This document shows positions 1 to 8,652 of a stretch of 64,000 nucleotides of DNA, in pieces. The notes below the pieces were generated by a model. It worked only from the letters and a program-made list of their open reading frames with translations. It was not told where the DNA came from and ran no database searches. Source of the DNA: Alterisphingorhabdus sp038748365 (lineage in GTDB: Bacteria > Pseudomonadota > Alphaproteobacteria > Sphingomonadales > Sphingomonadaceae); assembly GCA_038748365.1 (NCBI GenBank), contig JBCDIZ010000006.1, positions 124,001 to 188,000 on the forward strand, written 5' to 3'. The translations under genes and the position numbers were made by a program. Numbering within the stretch: position 1 is the first letter of the stretch; each line of letters starts with the position of its first letter.

Positions 1-1435
1 CTGGCGGCGTTATAATGATTTGCGTGAGGAAATCCTGGAACATCGCAAGGCAGAAGCTGAAGCCAAAGCGCTGGCGATTACCGACCCGCTGACCAATTGC
101 CTCAATCGTCGCAGCATCAATGAACGCACCTCGGATTTGATCGCCGAAGCCGACAAACGCAAAATGGCAGTCGTCTTTCTGATGCTCGATCTCGACCATT
201 TTAAAACCATCAATGACATCCATGGGCATCAAGCGGGGGACCTTGTGCTCAAGACCGTTGCCAATAGGCTGCGCTCAATCATTCCGCCGCGCGCCCTACT
301 TTCCCGTCTTGGTGGTGATGAGTTTGCTGTGGCTTTTATCTTTGACGGCAAAAACCGCGGCTCGGTCGAACGGGTTGCAGAAGACATTATTGAAGAAGTT
401 TCCAAACCGATTGAGGGCCCTGCTGGCGAATTGGCGATCAGTACATCCATCGGCATTTCCGCCGCTAACCATCATGAGGAAACCGCCGAAAGCCTGATGC
501 GCCGCGCCGATATGGCAATGTATCACAGCAAGAAACAGGGCCGTAACCAGTTCGCCTGGTTTGAAACCTCGATGCAGACCGAAATCCAGACTCAGAATAT
601 GATCGAAAAAGGTCTGCGCGCCGGCATTCCTGCGGGCGAATTCATTCCCTATTATGAGCAGCAGATTGAGTTGGAGAGCGGCAAGCTCGTCGGGTTCGAG
701 GTGCTGGCGCGGTGGAACTCCCCTGCTCTTGGTCTGGTATCGCCCGATATCTTCATTCCGATTGCCGAGGAATGTGGTCTGATCAGCGACCTTTCCGACA
801 GCATCATGCGCCGCGCGCTGCTCGATGCCAAGGACTGGGACAGAGAGCTTATGCTCTCTATCAATATCTCGCCGATTCAGTTGCGCGATCCATGGTTGTC
901 ACAGAAAGTCCTCAAGCTGCTGACCGAGACCGGTTATCCGGCGGAGCGGCTGGAACTGGAAATCACCGAAAGTGCGCTGTTCGAGAATATCGCGCTTGCG
1001 CAGTCGATTATCGGCAGCCTGAAAAATCAGGGTGTGAAGATTGCGCTTGATGATTTCGGCACAGGCTATAGCTCGCTGTCGCATCTGCGCGCATTGCCTT
1101 TTGATCGCATCAAGATTGATCGCAGCTTTGTCACCACCATGGACGATAATAGCGAGAGCGCGGCCATCGTTGAAGCCATTGCCCATCTTGGCCAGAGCCT
1201 GAAGCTGCCCATTACCGCAGAGGGTGCCGAGAGCATTGAGGTGGTCAACAAGCTGCGCGCTTTGGGTTGTGGCAAGGTGCAGGGCTATCATTATGGCCAG
1301 CCACTTTCGGTAGAACAGACGCGCTGGATGCTTGCCCGCGCTAATCTGCTGCCGAACGAACCCAATGCGGCGGATAGTGCTACCGCAGCTACGCCAACAG
1401 CACATGAAACCAAGGTGACAAGCGCCAACGGCTAA
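1..1435 (+). CDS. GGDEF-EAL protein (c-di-GMP turnover), 5' end cut by window
   Basis: Bifunctional diguanylate cyclase/phosphodiesterase-type protein controlling cyclic-di-GMP. The frame is open to the left edge (it begins at base 2; a TTG at base 20 is only the first start-like codon), so the N-terminus and any sensor domain lie outside. The GGDEF domain covers roughly visible residues 15-180, with intact SRLGGDEF. The RxxD inhibitory site five residues upstream is absent. The EAL domain covers about 195-445 with signature EVL in place of EAL, SINIS, LEITES, LDDFGTGYSSL, KIDRSF and AEGAES, so the metal ligands and catalytic Lys look present. Both activities may therefore be possible. A short Ala/Thr-rich tail follows. 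The direction of activity cannot be told from sequence. Confidence 0.93.
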   Translation, partial: WRRYNDLREEILEHRKAEAEAKALAITDPLTNCLNRRSINERTSDLIAEADKRKMAVVFLMLDLDHFKTINDIHGHQAGDLVLKTVANRLRSIIPPRALLSRLGGDEFAVAFIFDGKNRGSVERVAEDIIEEVSKPIEGPAGELAISTSIGISAANHHEETAESLMRRADMAMYHSKKQGRNQFAWFETSMQTEIQTQNMIEKGLRAGIPAGEFIPYYEQQIELESGKLVGFEVLARWNSPALGLVSPDIFIPIAEECGLISDLSDSIMRRALLDAKDWDRELMLSINISPIQLRDPWLSQKVLKLLTETGYPAERLELEITESALFENIALAQSIIGSLKNQGVKIALDDFGTGYSSLSHLRALPFDRIKIDRSFVTTMDDNSESAAIVEAIAHLGQSLKLPITAEGAESIEVVNKLRALGCGKVQGYHYGQPLSVEQTRWMLARANLLPNEPNAADSATAATPTAHETKVTSANG

Positions 1436-1494
1436 GCCGCTTTCTCAAGCGTTGCATATGGACAGCCACAACACTGCGCCCTAAAGCGCGGTCC

Positions 1495-2289
1495 ATGACT
1501 GCAACCGCCTTCACCAAAATGCATGGGCTTGGCAATGACTTCGCGATCTTCGATGCGCGTATTGCGCCCGTGCATCTGGATGAAGCAAAAGTCCGCATGC
1601 TGGCCGACAGGCAACGCGGTATTGGCTTTGATCAGCTGATCCTGCTTGGATCGAGCGACAAAGCCGGTGTTCATATGCGTATATTCAACGCCGATGGCGG
1701 TGAGGTCGAGGCCTGTGGCAATGCGACGCGCTGTGTGATTGCGCTGATGGGCGAGAATGCAGTGATTGAGACCAGTGCTGGCCTACTCAAAGGCGAGTTG
1801 CTCGGCGATGCGGTGCGGATTGATATGGGTGAACCGCGTTTCGACTGGGACGCGATCCCGCTTGCACAGGCGATGGACACGGCGGATATGCCGGTCGGCT
1901 GGGAGACGCTGGAACGGCCCATGGCGGTCAATGTCGGCAACCCGCATGTGATCTTCTTTGTTGATGATCCCTATGCTGTCGATCTGGCGCGGCTTGGCCC
2001 CCATATCGAAACCGATCCACTGTTTCCCGAGGGCGTGAATGTCAATATCGCCAGTGTCAGCGATAACGCCGTTACCTTGCGTGTCTGGGAACGCGGCGCT
2101 GGCCTGACCGAGGCCTGTGGAACCGGGGCCTGTGCCACCGCCGTTGCCGCAATCAGGCGCAAGCTGGTCAGCGGTCCGGTTGCAGTGCATCTGCCCGGTG
2201 GCGAGCTGACCATCGACTGGCAGCCGGGCGAAACCATCAGCATGACTGGCCCCTTCGCGAAAGCTTATACAGGCGAGGTCGAGCTATGA
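1495..2289 (+). CDS. dapF: Diaminopimelate epimerase DapF
   Basis: Converts LL- to meso-diaminopimelate for lysine and peptidoglycan synthesis in the cytoplasm. At 264 aa it has the normal family length. Both catalytic Cys motifs are visible: EACGNATRCV near residue 73 and EACGTGACATAV near residue 204. The opening MTATAFTKMHGLGNDFAIFD is the usual DapF N-terminus. The stop overlaps the ATG of mtaB by four bases (ATGA), making it the first gene of a translationally coupled set dapF-mtaB-ftsY-yciB. Confidence 0.97.
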   Translation: MTATAFTKMHGLGNDFAIFDARIAPVHLDEAKVRMLADRQRGIGFDQLILLGSSDKAGVHMRIFNADGGEVEACGNATRCVIALMGENAVIETSAGLLKGELLGDAVRIDMGEPRFDWDAIPLAQAMDTADMPVGWETLERPMAVNVGNPHVIFFVDDPYAVDLARLGPHIETDPLFPEGVNVNIASVSDNAVTLRVWERGAGLTEACGTGACATAVAAIRRKLVSGPVAVHLPGGELTIDWQPGETISMTGPFAKAYTGEVEL

Positions 2290-3572
2290 GTACCGCGCAG
2301 ACAAAAGAAAAGGCTACCTTTATTTCAATGGGCTGTCGGCTGAATATCGCCGAGACAGAAACAATGCGCGAGCAAATGCCTGCTGGTGATGAAGAACTGG
2401 TGGTGATCAATAGCTGCGCCGTCACCAATGAGGCAGTGCGCCAGACGCGACAAGCCATCCGTAAAGCCCGCCGCGCTAACCCGGAAGCCAAAGTCGTGGT
2501 CACAGGATGCGCCGCGCAGATTGACCCGGAAAGCTTCGCCGCTATGCCCGAGGTGGACCGGGTGCTCGGCAATATCGAAAAGATTCAGCCCGATGCGTTA
2601 TCCTTTGACGCGCCGAAGGCAGAAACACTGGTGCAGGATATTATGCAGGTGCGCGAGACCGCGCCGCATATGGCCAGCGCATTTGCCGATCATGCGCGCG
2701 CCTTTGTCGAAGTACAAAATGGATGCGACCATCGCTGCACCTTCTGCATCATACCCTATGGCCGTGGAAATAGTCGCTCAGTGCCCGCCGGACGCTTGGT
2801 CGAGCATGTGCAAGAACTGGTGGATAAGGGCTATCAGGAGGTCGTGCTCACCGGCGTTGATGTCACCAGCTATGGCCATGATCTGCCCGGGCAGCCCAAT
2901 CTCGGCATGCTGGTCGAGCGCATCCTGAAACACGTCCCCGCCTTGCCCCGCCTTCGCCTGTCCTCGCTTGATGGTGTTGAGGTTGATGACCGGCTGTTCG
3001 ACCTGATTACCGGCGATGAGCGTGTGATGCCGCATGTCCATATCTCGTTGCAATCGGGCGATGATATGATCCTCAAACGCATGAAGCGCCGCCACAACCG
3101 CGCCCAAGCGATTGATCTGGTCGAGCGATTGAAAGCCCGTCGCCCGGAGATTGCTATCGGCGCCGACATTATCGCCGGTTTCCCGACCGAGACCGAGGAA
3201 ATGCATGCTAATAACTGCACGATCATCAGCGAATGCCAGATCGTCCATGGCCATATTTTCCCCTATTCGCCGCGTGAAGGCACACCCGCCGCCCGCATGC
3301 CACAGGTGGACCGCGCTACGATCAAATCGCGCGCCAAGGAACTGCGCGAATTGACGGCTGCTCAGCGCAGCAAATGGCTGGAATCGCAGATCGGCAGCAG
3401 CGCCAACCTGCTCGTCGAAAAGGATGGCGTCTCTGGCCATATCGCCAATTTCGCGCCAATACGCCTTGCAACCCCGGCCCCGTCGGGCCAGATCAAGGGG
3501 GTAACGATCACCGGCGTCAGCAATGGCCGGTTGGATGCAGAGATTATAGAAGAAAGACAGGCACCTCTATGA
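2286..3572 (+). CDS. mtaB: tRNA t6A37 methylthiotransferase MtaB
   Basis: Radical-SAM enzyme that adds a methylthio group to N6-threonylcarbamoyladenosine at tRNA position 37 (ms2t6A). At 428 aa it has the N-terminal UPF0004 domain with conserved Cys (MGCRLN, NSCAVT, TGCAAQ), then the radical-SAM CX3CX2C motif (GCDHRCTFC, around residue 145), HISLQSGDD and a C-terminal TRAM-like region. The motif set and the short MiaB-like architecture fit MtaB rather than MiaB or RimO. It is coupled by ATGA overlaps to dapF upstream and ftsY downstream. Confidence 0.93.
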   Translation: MSTAQTKEKATFISMGCRLNIAETETMREQMPAGDEELVVINSCAVTNEAVRQTRQAIRKARRANPEAKVVVTGCAAQIDPESFAAMPEVDRVLGNIEKIQPDALSFDAPKAETLVQDIMQVRETAPHMASAFADHARAFVEVQNGCDHRCTFCIIPYGRGNSRSVPAGRLVEHVQELVDKGYQEVVLTGVDVTSYGHDLPGQPNLGMLVERILKHVPALPRLRLSSLDGVEVDDRLFDLITGDERVMPHVHISLQSGDDMILKRMKRRHNRAQAIDLVERLKARRPEIAIGADIIAGFPTETEEMHANNCTIISECQIVHGHIFPYSPREGTPAARMPQVDRATIKSRAKELRELTAAQRSKWLESQIGSSANLLVEKDGVSGHIANFAPIRLATPAPSGQIKGVTITGVSNGRLDAEIIEERQAPL

Positions 3573-4492
3573 GTGCGAATAGTTGGAGCGACAAGCTCCG
3601 TCTCGGGTTCAGCAAGACCAGCAGCAGGCTGACCGGCAATCTGGCCGGGATATTGGGCGCGGGCCGCCTGACCGATGCTGCGCTGGACGATATTGAGGAT
3701 GCGCTAATCGTGTCCGATCTCGGACCCAGCACGGCGGCACGCATCCGCGACAAGCTGGCGAGCGAGAAATTCGACAGAGATGTCACCGAAGAGGATATCC
3801 GCGCCGTGGTTGAGCGTGAAATTGCCACCATCCTTGGCGAAGTGGCCGAACCGCTGGAGATTGACGCCTTCCCGCGGCCGCAGGTGATCCTGGTGATCGG
3901 CGTCAATGGCTCGGGCAAGACCACCACCATCGCCAAGCTGGCGCATCTGTTTCAGGAAGAGGATTATGGCGTGATGCTGGCGGCGGGCGATACCTTCCGC
4001 GCCGCCGCAATCGGCCAGCTCAAAATCTGGGCCGAGCGCCTCAACGTGCCTATTGTCACCGGCCCCGAAGGCGGTGATGCGGCGAGTATTGTCTTTGATG
4101 CGGTCAAGCAGGCGACCGAAACCGGCATTGATGTGCTGATCGTCGATACCGCAGGTCGCCTCCAGAACAAGCGCGAGCTGATGGACGAACTCGCCAAGGT
4201 ACGCCGCGTGCTGGGTCGCCTTAACCCGGCGGCGCCGCATGATGTGGTGCTGGTGCTCGATGCCACCAACGGCCAGAATGCGCTGTCGCAGATCGAAACC
4301 TTCAAGGAGGTCGCGGGCGTTTCCGGTCTGATCATGACCAAGCTGGACGGCACCGCGCGCGGCGGGGTATTGGTGGCCGCGGCGGAGAAGTTTCAATTGC
4401 CCATCCATGCCATCGGCGTTGGCGAGCAGATGGACGATTTGCGGCCCTTTGATCCGGGTTTTCTCGCCAAGATACTTGCAGGAACGATCTGA
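3569..4492 (+). CDS. ftsY: Signal recognition particle receptor FtsY
   Basis: SRP-receptor GTPase that docks ribosome-nascent chain complexes at the inner membrane. The start chosen (MSANSWSDKLRLGFSKTSS) is the ATG overlapping the mtaB stop; the frame stays open about 195 bases further upstream inside mtaB, but that part is not FtsY-like. The 307 aa comprise the N domain, then the G domain with GVNGSGKTTTIAKL (residues about 112-125), DTAGRLQ, TKLDGTARGG and the closing GVGEQMDDLRPF. It lacks the long acidic A domain of enteric FtsY, as is common in alphaproteobacteria. Its stop overlaps the yciB start (TGATG). Confidence 0.96.
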   Translation: MSANSWSDKLRLGFSKTSSRLTGNLAGILGAGRLTDAALDDIEDALIVSDLGPSTAARIRDKLASEKFDRDVTEEDIRAVVEREIATILGEVAEPLEIDAFPRPQVILVIGVNGSGKTTTIAKLAHLFQEEDYGVMLAAGDTFRAAAIGQLKIWAERLNVPIVTGPEGGDAASIVFDAVKQATETGIDVLIVDTAGRLQNKRELMDELAKVRRVLGRLNPAAPHDVVLVLDATNGQNALSQIETFKEVAGVSGLIMTKLDGTARGGVLVAAAEKFQLPIHAIGVGEQMDDLRPFDPGFLAKILAGTI

Positions 4493-5211
4493 TGGACAGC
4501 CAGCACAAAGCCGATGCGCCCGATACCGAAACGGTGGAACAGGCCGAGGGCGCAGTCGAACTTGACGCCGCCAAAGCCGCGACGACAAAAAAGGCCCCCG
4601 GTTGGCTCAGCTTCGCAATTGATTTCGGCCCGTTGCTGATCTTCTTCCTCACCTATCGCTATTTCGCCCCCGCCGATGATGCGCCCAACACCGTCACCGG
4701 CACAATCGCCGCAATCACCTACAGCACCGGCGCATTCATGGCCGCGGTGCTGGTAGCGCTCGGTGTATCGCAATGGAAAACCGGTAAAATCTCGCCGATG
4801 CTCTGGCTCTCAACGATCCTGATCCTCGGCTTTGGCGCGCTCACCATCTATTTTCAGGACGAGACCTTTATTCAGGTCAAACCAACGATCATCTATGCCT
4901 CGCTGGCGGGGATCTTGTTTATCGGCCTGTGGCGCGGCAAGGCGCTGCTCAAATATCTGCTTCACGCTGCGTTTGAAGGCCTGTCCGATGAAGGCTGGCG
5001 CAAATTGTCACGCAACTGGGCGCTGTTCTTCACCTTTCTGGCCGTGCTCAACGAAGTGATGCGTGCAACGCTGAGTTTTGAGACTTGGCTGACGCTGAAG
5101 GTCTGGGGTGTTACAGCGCTATCCTTTGTCTTCACCTTCACCCAGTTGCCGATGCTAATGCGGCATGGGCTGGCGATTGAGGATGGGGACGCTGAAGCGA
5201 AAAACGAATAA
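4492..5211 (+). CDS. yciB: YciB/IspZ family inner-membrane protein
   Basis: Septation/envelope-associated integral membrane protein of the YciB (intracellular septation protein A) family. At 239 aa it is longer than the usual 180-200 because of a hydrophilic N-terminal tail of about 35 residues. Family marks are FAIDFGPLLIFFLTYRYF, the segment ending KPTIIYA, RNWALFFTFLAVLNEVMR and FTFTQLPMLMRHG, with about six hydrophobic segments. It is the last gene of the dapF-mtaB-ftsY-yciB chain; ftsY-yciB adjacency is typical of alphaproteobacteria. Confidence 0.9.
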   Translation: MDSQHKADAPDTETVEQAEGAVELDAAKAATTKKAPGWLSFAIDFGPLLIFFLTYRYFAPADDAPNTVTGTIAAITYSTGAFMAAVLVALGVSQWKTGKISPMLWLSTILILGFGALTIYFQDETFIQVKPTIIYASLAGILFIGLWRGKALLKYLLHAAFEGLSDEGWRKLSRNWALFFTFLAVLNEVMRATLSFETWLTLKVWGVTALSFVFTFTQLPMLMRHGLAIEDGDAEAKNE

Positions 5212-5311
5212 TGCACTGCCTGTACCGGTCAGTTTTGCGGGCATAAAACAGACTGGACTGCAACCCGCAATAAGACGCTTCAATATCCTCTATCTCAGGC
5301 AGAAAAGCTTA

Positions 5312-6487
5312 CTACTCTACGAAATCGAGACTTGGATATTCCCATTTCCAAGGGACGCCAGTGTCACCGAGCGCAGCTTTGACGATCATTGGAAAGGCCG
5401 CCTCTGCGCGCACATCATTGGACAGAATGACAACGCACTCTTGATCGGCCGGTATACAGACCATTGTATTGCCAGTGTTGTCATTATGCCCGCCCTTGAA
5501 CACCACCTTGCCACGCGGCCCGGAAGTCACAACCACGCCAAGGCCCGCCGCGAGTCCGGGATATGCAGGCTCCGGCGGAAGCGGCGCATTGATAGCCACG
5601 AACTGCGTGGCGGTCGGGATCGTCAGCGACGGCGCAAAAAACGCTTCGCACGAAGCCGCCGATAGCCCCTTACATTTTGCGATTGCAGCGGCGAACTTTG
5701 CCATATCGGAAATGGTGGTATCCATTGAACCAGCGGCGCGCACTTTGCTGCGATCGTCATGCGGCACAGTTTCGCCAGTCACGGTAAAGCCGTCAGCAAG
5801 ATTTTCTGCAAAGTCTTCACGCCACATCATGTCCGTCTTCGTCATCCCAAGAGGGCGGAAGACCCGCCGACGCATCTCTTCTCCGACGTCCATTCCGAGC
5901 CCCTGCTCAAGCACGAACTGCATCAGGATGAAGCCTTCACCCGAATAAAAATACCGACTGCCCGGATCGAAATGGATGTCGAGTGTGCCATTGGGATCGA
6001 ATTCACCCTCGGGTGTAATGAAAAAGAAGTTTCGGAAGCCTCCCGAATGGGTGAGCAACATGCGCGGCGTAATCTGTTTCCAGCGATCATCGCTCGCAAG
6101 GTTATTCCATGGAGCATGGGTGCGCCTGAACCCTTCATATGTTGGCAAAGGGCGAGGAAGTAGCGTATCGATCGTTTGATCCAGATTGAGAAGCCCCTCA
6201 TCGTGCAATTGCAGAATGAAATAGGCGAAGACCGTCTTCGTCAGTGAGGCGCCATACATTATGGTATCGACGGTCAACGGCTCGCGCTTTTGGTTTCTCA
6301 CCCCAAGGGCTTCGACTTGGGCTATTTCACTATCCTTGATGACCGCAAACGCAAGTCCCTCGGCATTGGTGGCGGTCATACCGTCTCGGGCAAACTGTTC
6401 GAGAGCAGGTGTTTGAGAATGGTCCTCGGAAGCTGAACTCATGGATGGGATCATAAGCGCTAAGATGCAAGGCAGCCATAGTCTCAT
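5312..6487 (-). CDS. Serine hydrolase, beta-lactamase (class C/PBP-like) family
   Basis: Secreted or periplasmic serine hydrolase of the beta-lactamase/esterase fold; the real substrate is unknown. At 391 aa it has a signal peptide (residues 1-20) and the SxxK catalytic motif SLTK at residues 81-84. A second-motif candidate YSGEGF lies near residue 185 (YSN in most relatives, so slightly deviant), and a GGHNDN segment near 350 sits where the KTG-like motif occurs. It is a single-gene unit convergent with the yciB operon. It could equally be a D-aminopeptidase or esterase; resistance should not be assumed. Confidence 0.85.
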   Translation of the reverse strand: MRLWLPCILALMIPSMSSASEDHSQTPALEQFARDGMTATNAEGLAFAVIKDSEIAQVEALGVRNQKREPLTVDTIMYGASLTKTVFAYFILQLHDEGLLNLDQTIDTLLPRPLPTYEGFRRTHAPWNNLASDDRWKQITPRMLLTHSGGFRNFFFITPEGEFDPNGTLDIHFDPGSRYFYSGEGFILMQFVLEQGLGMDVGEEMRRRVFRPLGMTKTDMMWREDFAENLADGFTVTGETVPHDDRSKVRAAGSMDTTISDMAKFAAAIAKCKGLSAASCEAFFAPSLTIPTATQFVAINAPLPPEPAYPGLAAGLGVVVTSGPRGKVVFKGGHNDNTGNTMVCIPADQECVVILSNDVRAEAAFPMIVKAALGDTGVPWKWEYPSLDFVE

Positions 6488-6649
6488 TTATATTGCTCCA
6501 TTGGATTAGAAGGGCTCCGGTTAGCGCAATTCATCCAGCCTCACCAGCTTCAGCCGACAAAAACCGATTATAGATGTATCCACACCAGCCCCTTTGATCG
6601 TTACCCTTCGCTCTAGCCGCATATAGCCGCTTGTATATGTGGTTGAACT

Positions 6650-8113
6650 TTGGCTAAAATCGTCCAATCAGCAAAGGGCGGCAAGACATTGAAACAGACA
6701 GATGATGCCGCGCCAACTTCCATTTCGACGCCGTCCTGGCTTGAGAAAATCCCCCATCCTTTCGCCCTGATTTTTGGCATCATCATTGTCGCGGCGATCC
6801 TGACGCATATCATTCCTGCAGGGGCATTCGACAAGGTCACACTCGCCAATGGCCGCGAAGGGGTGGTGCCTGGCTCGTTTCACTATATCGAGGGCAATCC
6901 GGCGACGTTCATGGACGTGTTCATGGCGATACCCGAAGGCCTGGTCAGCGCGGCCAATATTATCTTTCTCGCCTTTATCTCCGGCGCGGCTTTTCAGGTG
7001 CTGGAATATAGCCGGACGCTGGAAAATGCGGTGGGCAGCGCCATCCGCGTGATCGGGCAGAGCCGTGCCAAGCTGCTGATTGTAATCGTCACGTTCGTTT
7101 ATGGCATTCTCGGCATCGCGGTCGGCTTTGAAAGCAATATCGCGCTGGTGCCGATTGCGGTGATCATCTGCCTTGCGATCCGCGGCGATCTGCTGCTCGG
7201 GGCGGGTGTGTCGCTTGGCGCTATCGGCGTCGGATTTGCAACATCACCGATAAATGTTTTCACTGTCGGCACCTCGCAGATGATCGCCGAACTGCCGATA
7301 TTTTCCGGTGCTCTGTTGCGATCGGTTTTTTGCCTTGCCTGCCTGTCCGCTCTCGCCTGGTATAATTGCCGATACTATACGCGCCTGCTCGACGGCAGGA
7401 TCGCATCCTCGGTAGCCTCCATCTCGACCGCAGGATTGCAACTCGAAAAACATGCTGATGAATACAGGATGAGGCCTGAGGACGTGCTGACAATCATTGC
7501 GTTCTTCGGTTTCCTAACGTTTCTGTTCATCGGGGTTATGGCCTATGACTGGCATATCAACCATTTCTCGGCCATCTTCGTGATGATTGCGATCACCACG
7601 GCGGTAATTCATCGGATACCGATGAACACAGCCGTCGAACAAATGATCAAGGGCGCCGGAGCGATCGCTGGCGGCGCGCTGGTCATCGGTCTCGCCCGCG
7701 CAATTCAGGTAATATTCGAAGACGCGATGGTAAGCGAGACAATCGTCAATGCCCTCGCCTCGCCGCTTGCGCAATTCCCACCTTATCTGTCGGCGGTGCT
7801 GATGACTGTGGTCAACGCACTGATCAATATATTCATTCCTTCGGGCAGCGGTCAGGCAATGGTCACCATGCCGATCCTGATACCGCTGAGCGATCTGATC
7901 GGTGTAACGCGACAGACTGCCATTTTCGCTTTTCAGGTGGGCGACGGACTCACAAATCTGCTCGTGCCCACCTCTGGCGGCACGCTGGCCATGCTCGCTC
8001 TGGCGCGCGTGCCTTATGATCGCTGGCTGCGCTATATAGCGCCGCTGATCGGGATGCTGTTTCTACTGTCCTGGGTATTTCTCGGCATTGCCACCGCGAT
8101 TAGCTGGCAATAA
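6650..8113 (+). CDS. YfcC/DcuC-type carrier (C4-dicarboxylate or basic amino-acid family)
   Basis: Polytopic inner-membrane transporter of the YfcC family (C4-dicarboxylate anaerobic carrier superfamily). The start of the membrane domain (HPFALIFGIIIVAAILTHI, then IPAGAFDKV) and NGREGVVPGSFHYIEGNP are characteristic, as are the C-terminal NIFIPSGSGQAMVTMPI and LLVPTSGGTLAML, which form the paired hairpin-loop motifs of this superfamily. At 487 aa the length is normal, with about 11-12 hydrophobic segments. The substrate is not predictable. The first codon is TTG at 6650; a second TTG at 6689 is also plausible, so the N-terminal 13 residues are uncertain. Confidence 0.85.
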   Translation: MAKIVQSAKGGKTLKQTDDAAPTSISTPSWLEKIPHPFALIFGIIIVAAILTHIIPAGAFDKVTLANGREGVVPGSFHYIEGNPATFMDVFMAIPEGLVSAANIIFLAFISGAAFQVLEYSRTLENAVGSAIRVIGQSRAKLLIVIVTFVYGILGIAVGFESNIALVPIAVIICLAIRGDLLLGAGVSLGAIGVGFATSPINVFTVGTSQMIAELPIFSGALLRSVFCLACLSALAWYNCRYYTRLLDGRIASSVASISTAGLQLEKHADEYRMRPEDVLTIIAFFGFLTFLFIGVMAYDWHINHFSAIFVMIAITTAVIHRIPMNTAVEQMIKGAGAIAGGALVIGLARAIQVIFEDAMVSETIVNALASPLAQFPPYLSAVLMTVVNALINIFIPSGSGQAMVTMPILIPLSDLIGVTRQTAIFAFQVGDGLTNLLVPTSGGTLAMLALARVPYDRWLRYIAPLIGMLFLLSWVFLGIATAISWQ

Positions 8114-8135
8114 TCGCACCTGACAATGCTACGCT

Positions 8136-8504
8136 TTATTTCGGCGCGAATACACAGAGTTTATTGCCATCAGGGTCGCGGACATAGGCGACATAATGCG
8201 TGCCTTCACGAATGCCGGGTTCACCTGCATCCGCACCGCCATTAGCCAGTGCGGCGGCATGGAAGGCATCCACAAAAGCACGGTCTTTTGTCTCAAAGGC
8301 CAGCATAGGACCATTGCCGCTTTTCGCCGCCTGGCCATCATAGGGCGGGGTCAAGCAGACCTTAGAGCGTTCGCCTTCGCGGCCATAGCGCGTCCAGGTC
8401 TCTCCGGTAACTTCGCGCACCCCGCCTATCGCGCCGAACACGGCATCGTAGAACGCTATAGAGCGATCCATATCGTTGGTGCCGAGCGTGGAATAGGCGA
8501 TCAT
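8136..8504 (-). CDS. VOC family (glyoxalase/bleomycin-resistance fold) protein
   Basis: A small (122 aa) single-domain vicinal-oxygen-chelate protein. Visible marks are YSTLGTNDMDRSIAFYDAVFG at the N-terminus and YVAYVRDPDGNKLCVF at the C-terminus, giving the paired beta-alpha-beta-beta-beta layout and a Glu/His-type metal-site region. Substrate unknown; relatives are annotated only as glyoxalase-like. It is convergent with the YfcC gene and downstream of the C45 peptidase on the same strand, separated by a palindromic repeat. Confidence 0.9.
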   Translation of the reverse strand: MIAYSTLGTNDMDRSIAFYDAVFGAIGGVREVTGETWTRYGREGERSKVCLTPPYDGQAAKSGNGPMLAFETKDRAFVDAFHAAALANGGADAGEPGIREGTHYVAYVRDPDGNKLCVFAPK

Positions 8505-8545
8505 GGTTTAGAGCAGTTCTAACTTTGAATGAGTGACGTAAAATA

Positions 8546-8621
8546 CCCCGTTCGTGTCGAGCGAAGTCGAGACACTGCTCTCCACTTGCAAGGGCCTCTC
8601 GACTTCGCTCGAGGCGAACGG
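8546..8621. repeat. Interspersed palindromic repeat, copy 1
   Basis: A long inverted repeat: the left arm begins CCGTTCGTGTCGAGCGAAGT, and the right arm (8596-8621) is its near-perfect reverse complement (23 of 25 positions). About 20 bases separate the arms. A second copy with an identical left arm lies at 48489-48566. It sits downstream of the C45 peptidase and could fold as a 3' hairpin in that transcript. Confidence 0.85.
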
Positions 8622-8652
8622 CAAAGGTGGATCTGCCAGAGCCATAAAAGCT

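Noticed and set aside
3374..3568. In-frame upstream extension of ftsY
   Set aside because: Lies wholly within mtaB and translates to Arg/Pro-rich sequence unlike FtsY; the ATG overlapping the mtaB stop fits the operon's coupling pattern.
5212..5311. Possible tRNA or terminator between yciB and the serine hydrolase
   Set aside because: No cloverleaf, CCA-type end or convincing stem-loop could be drawn.
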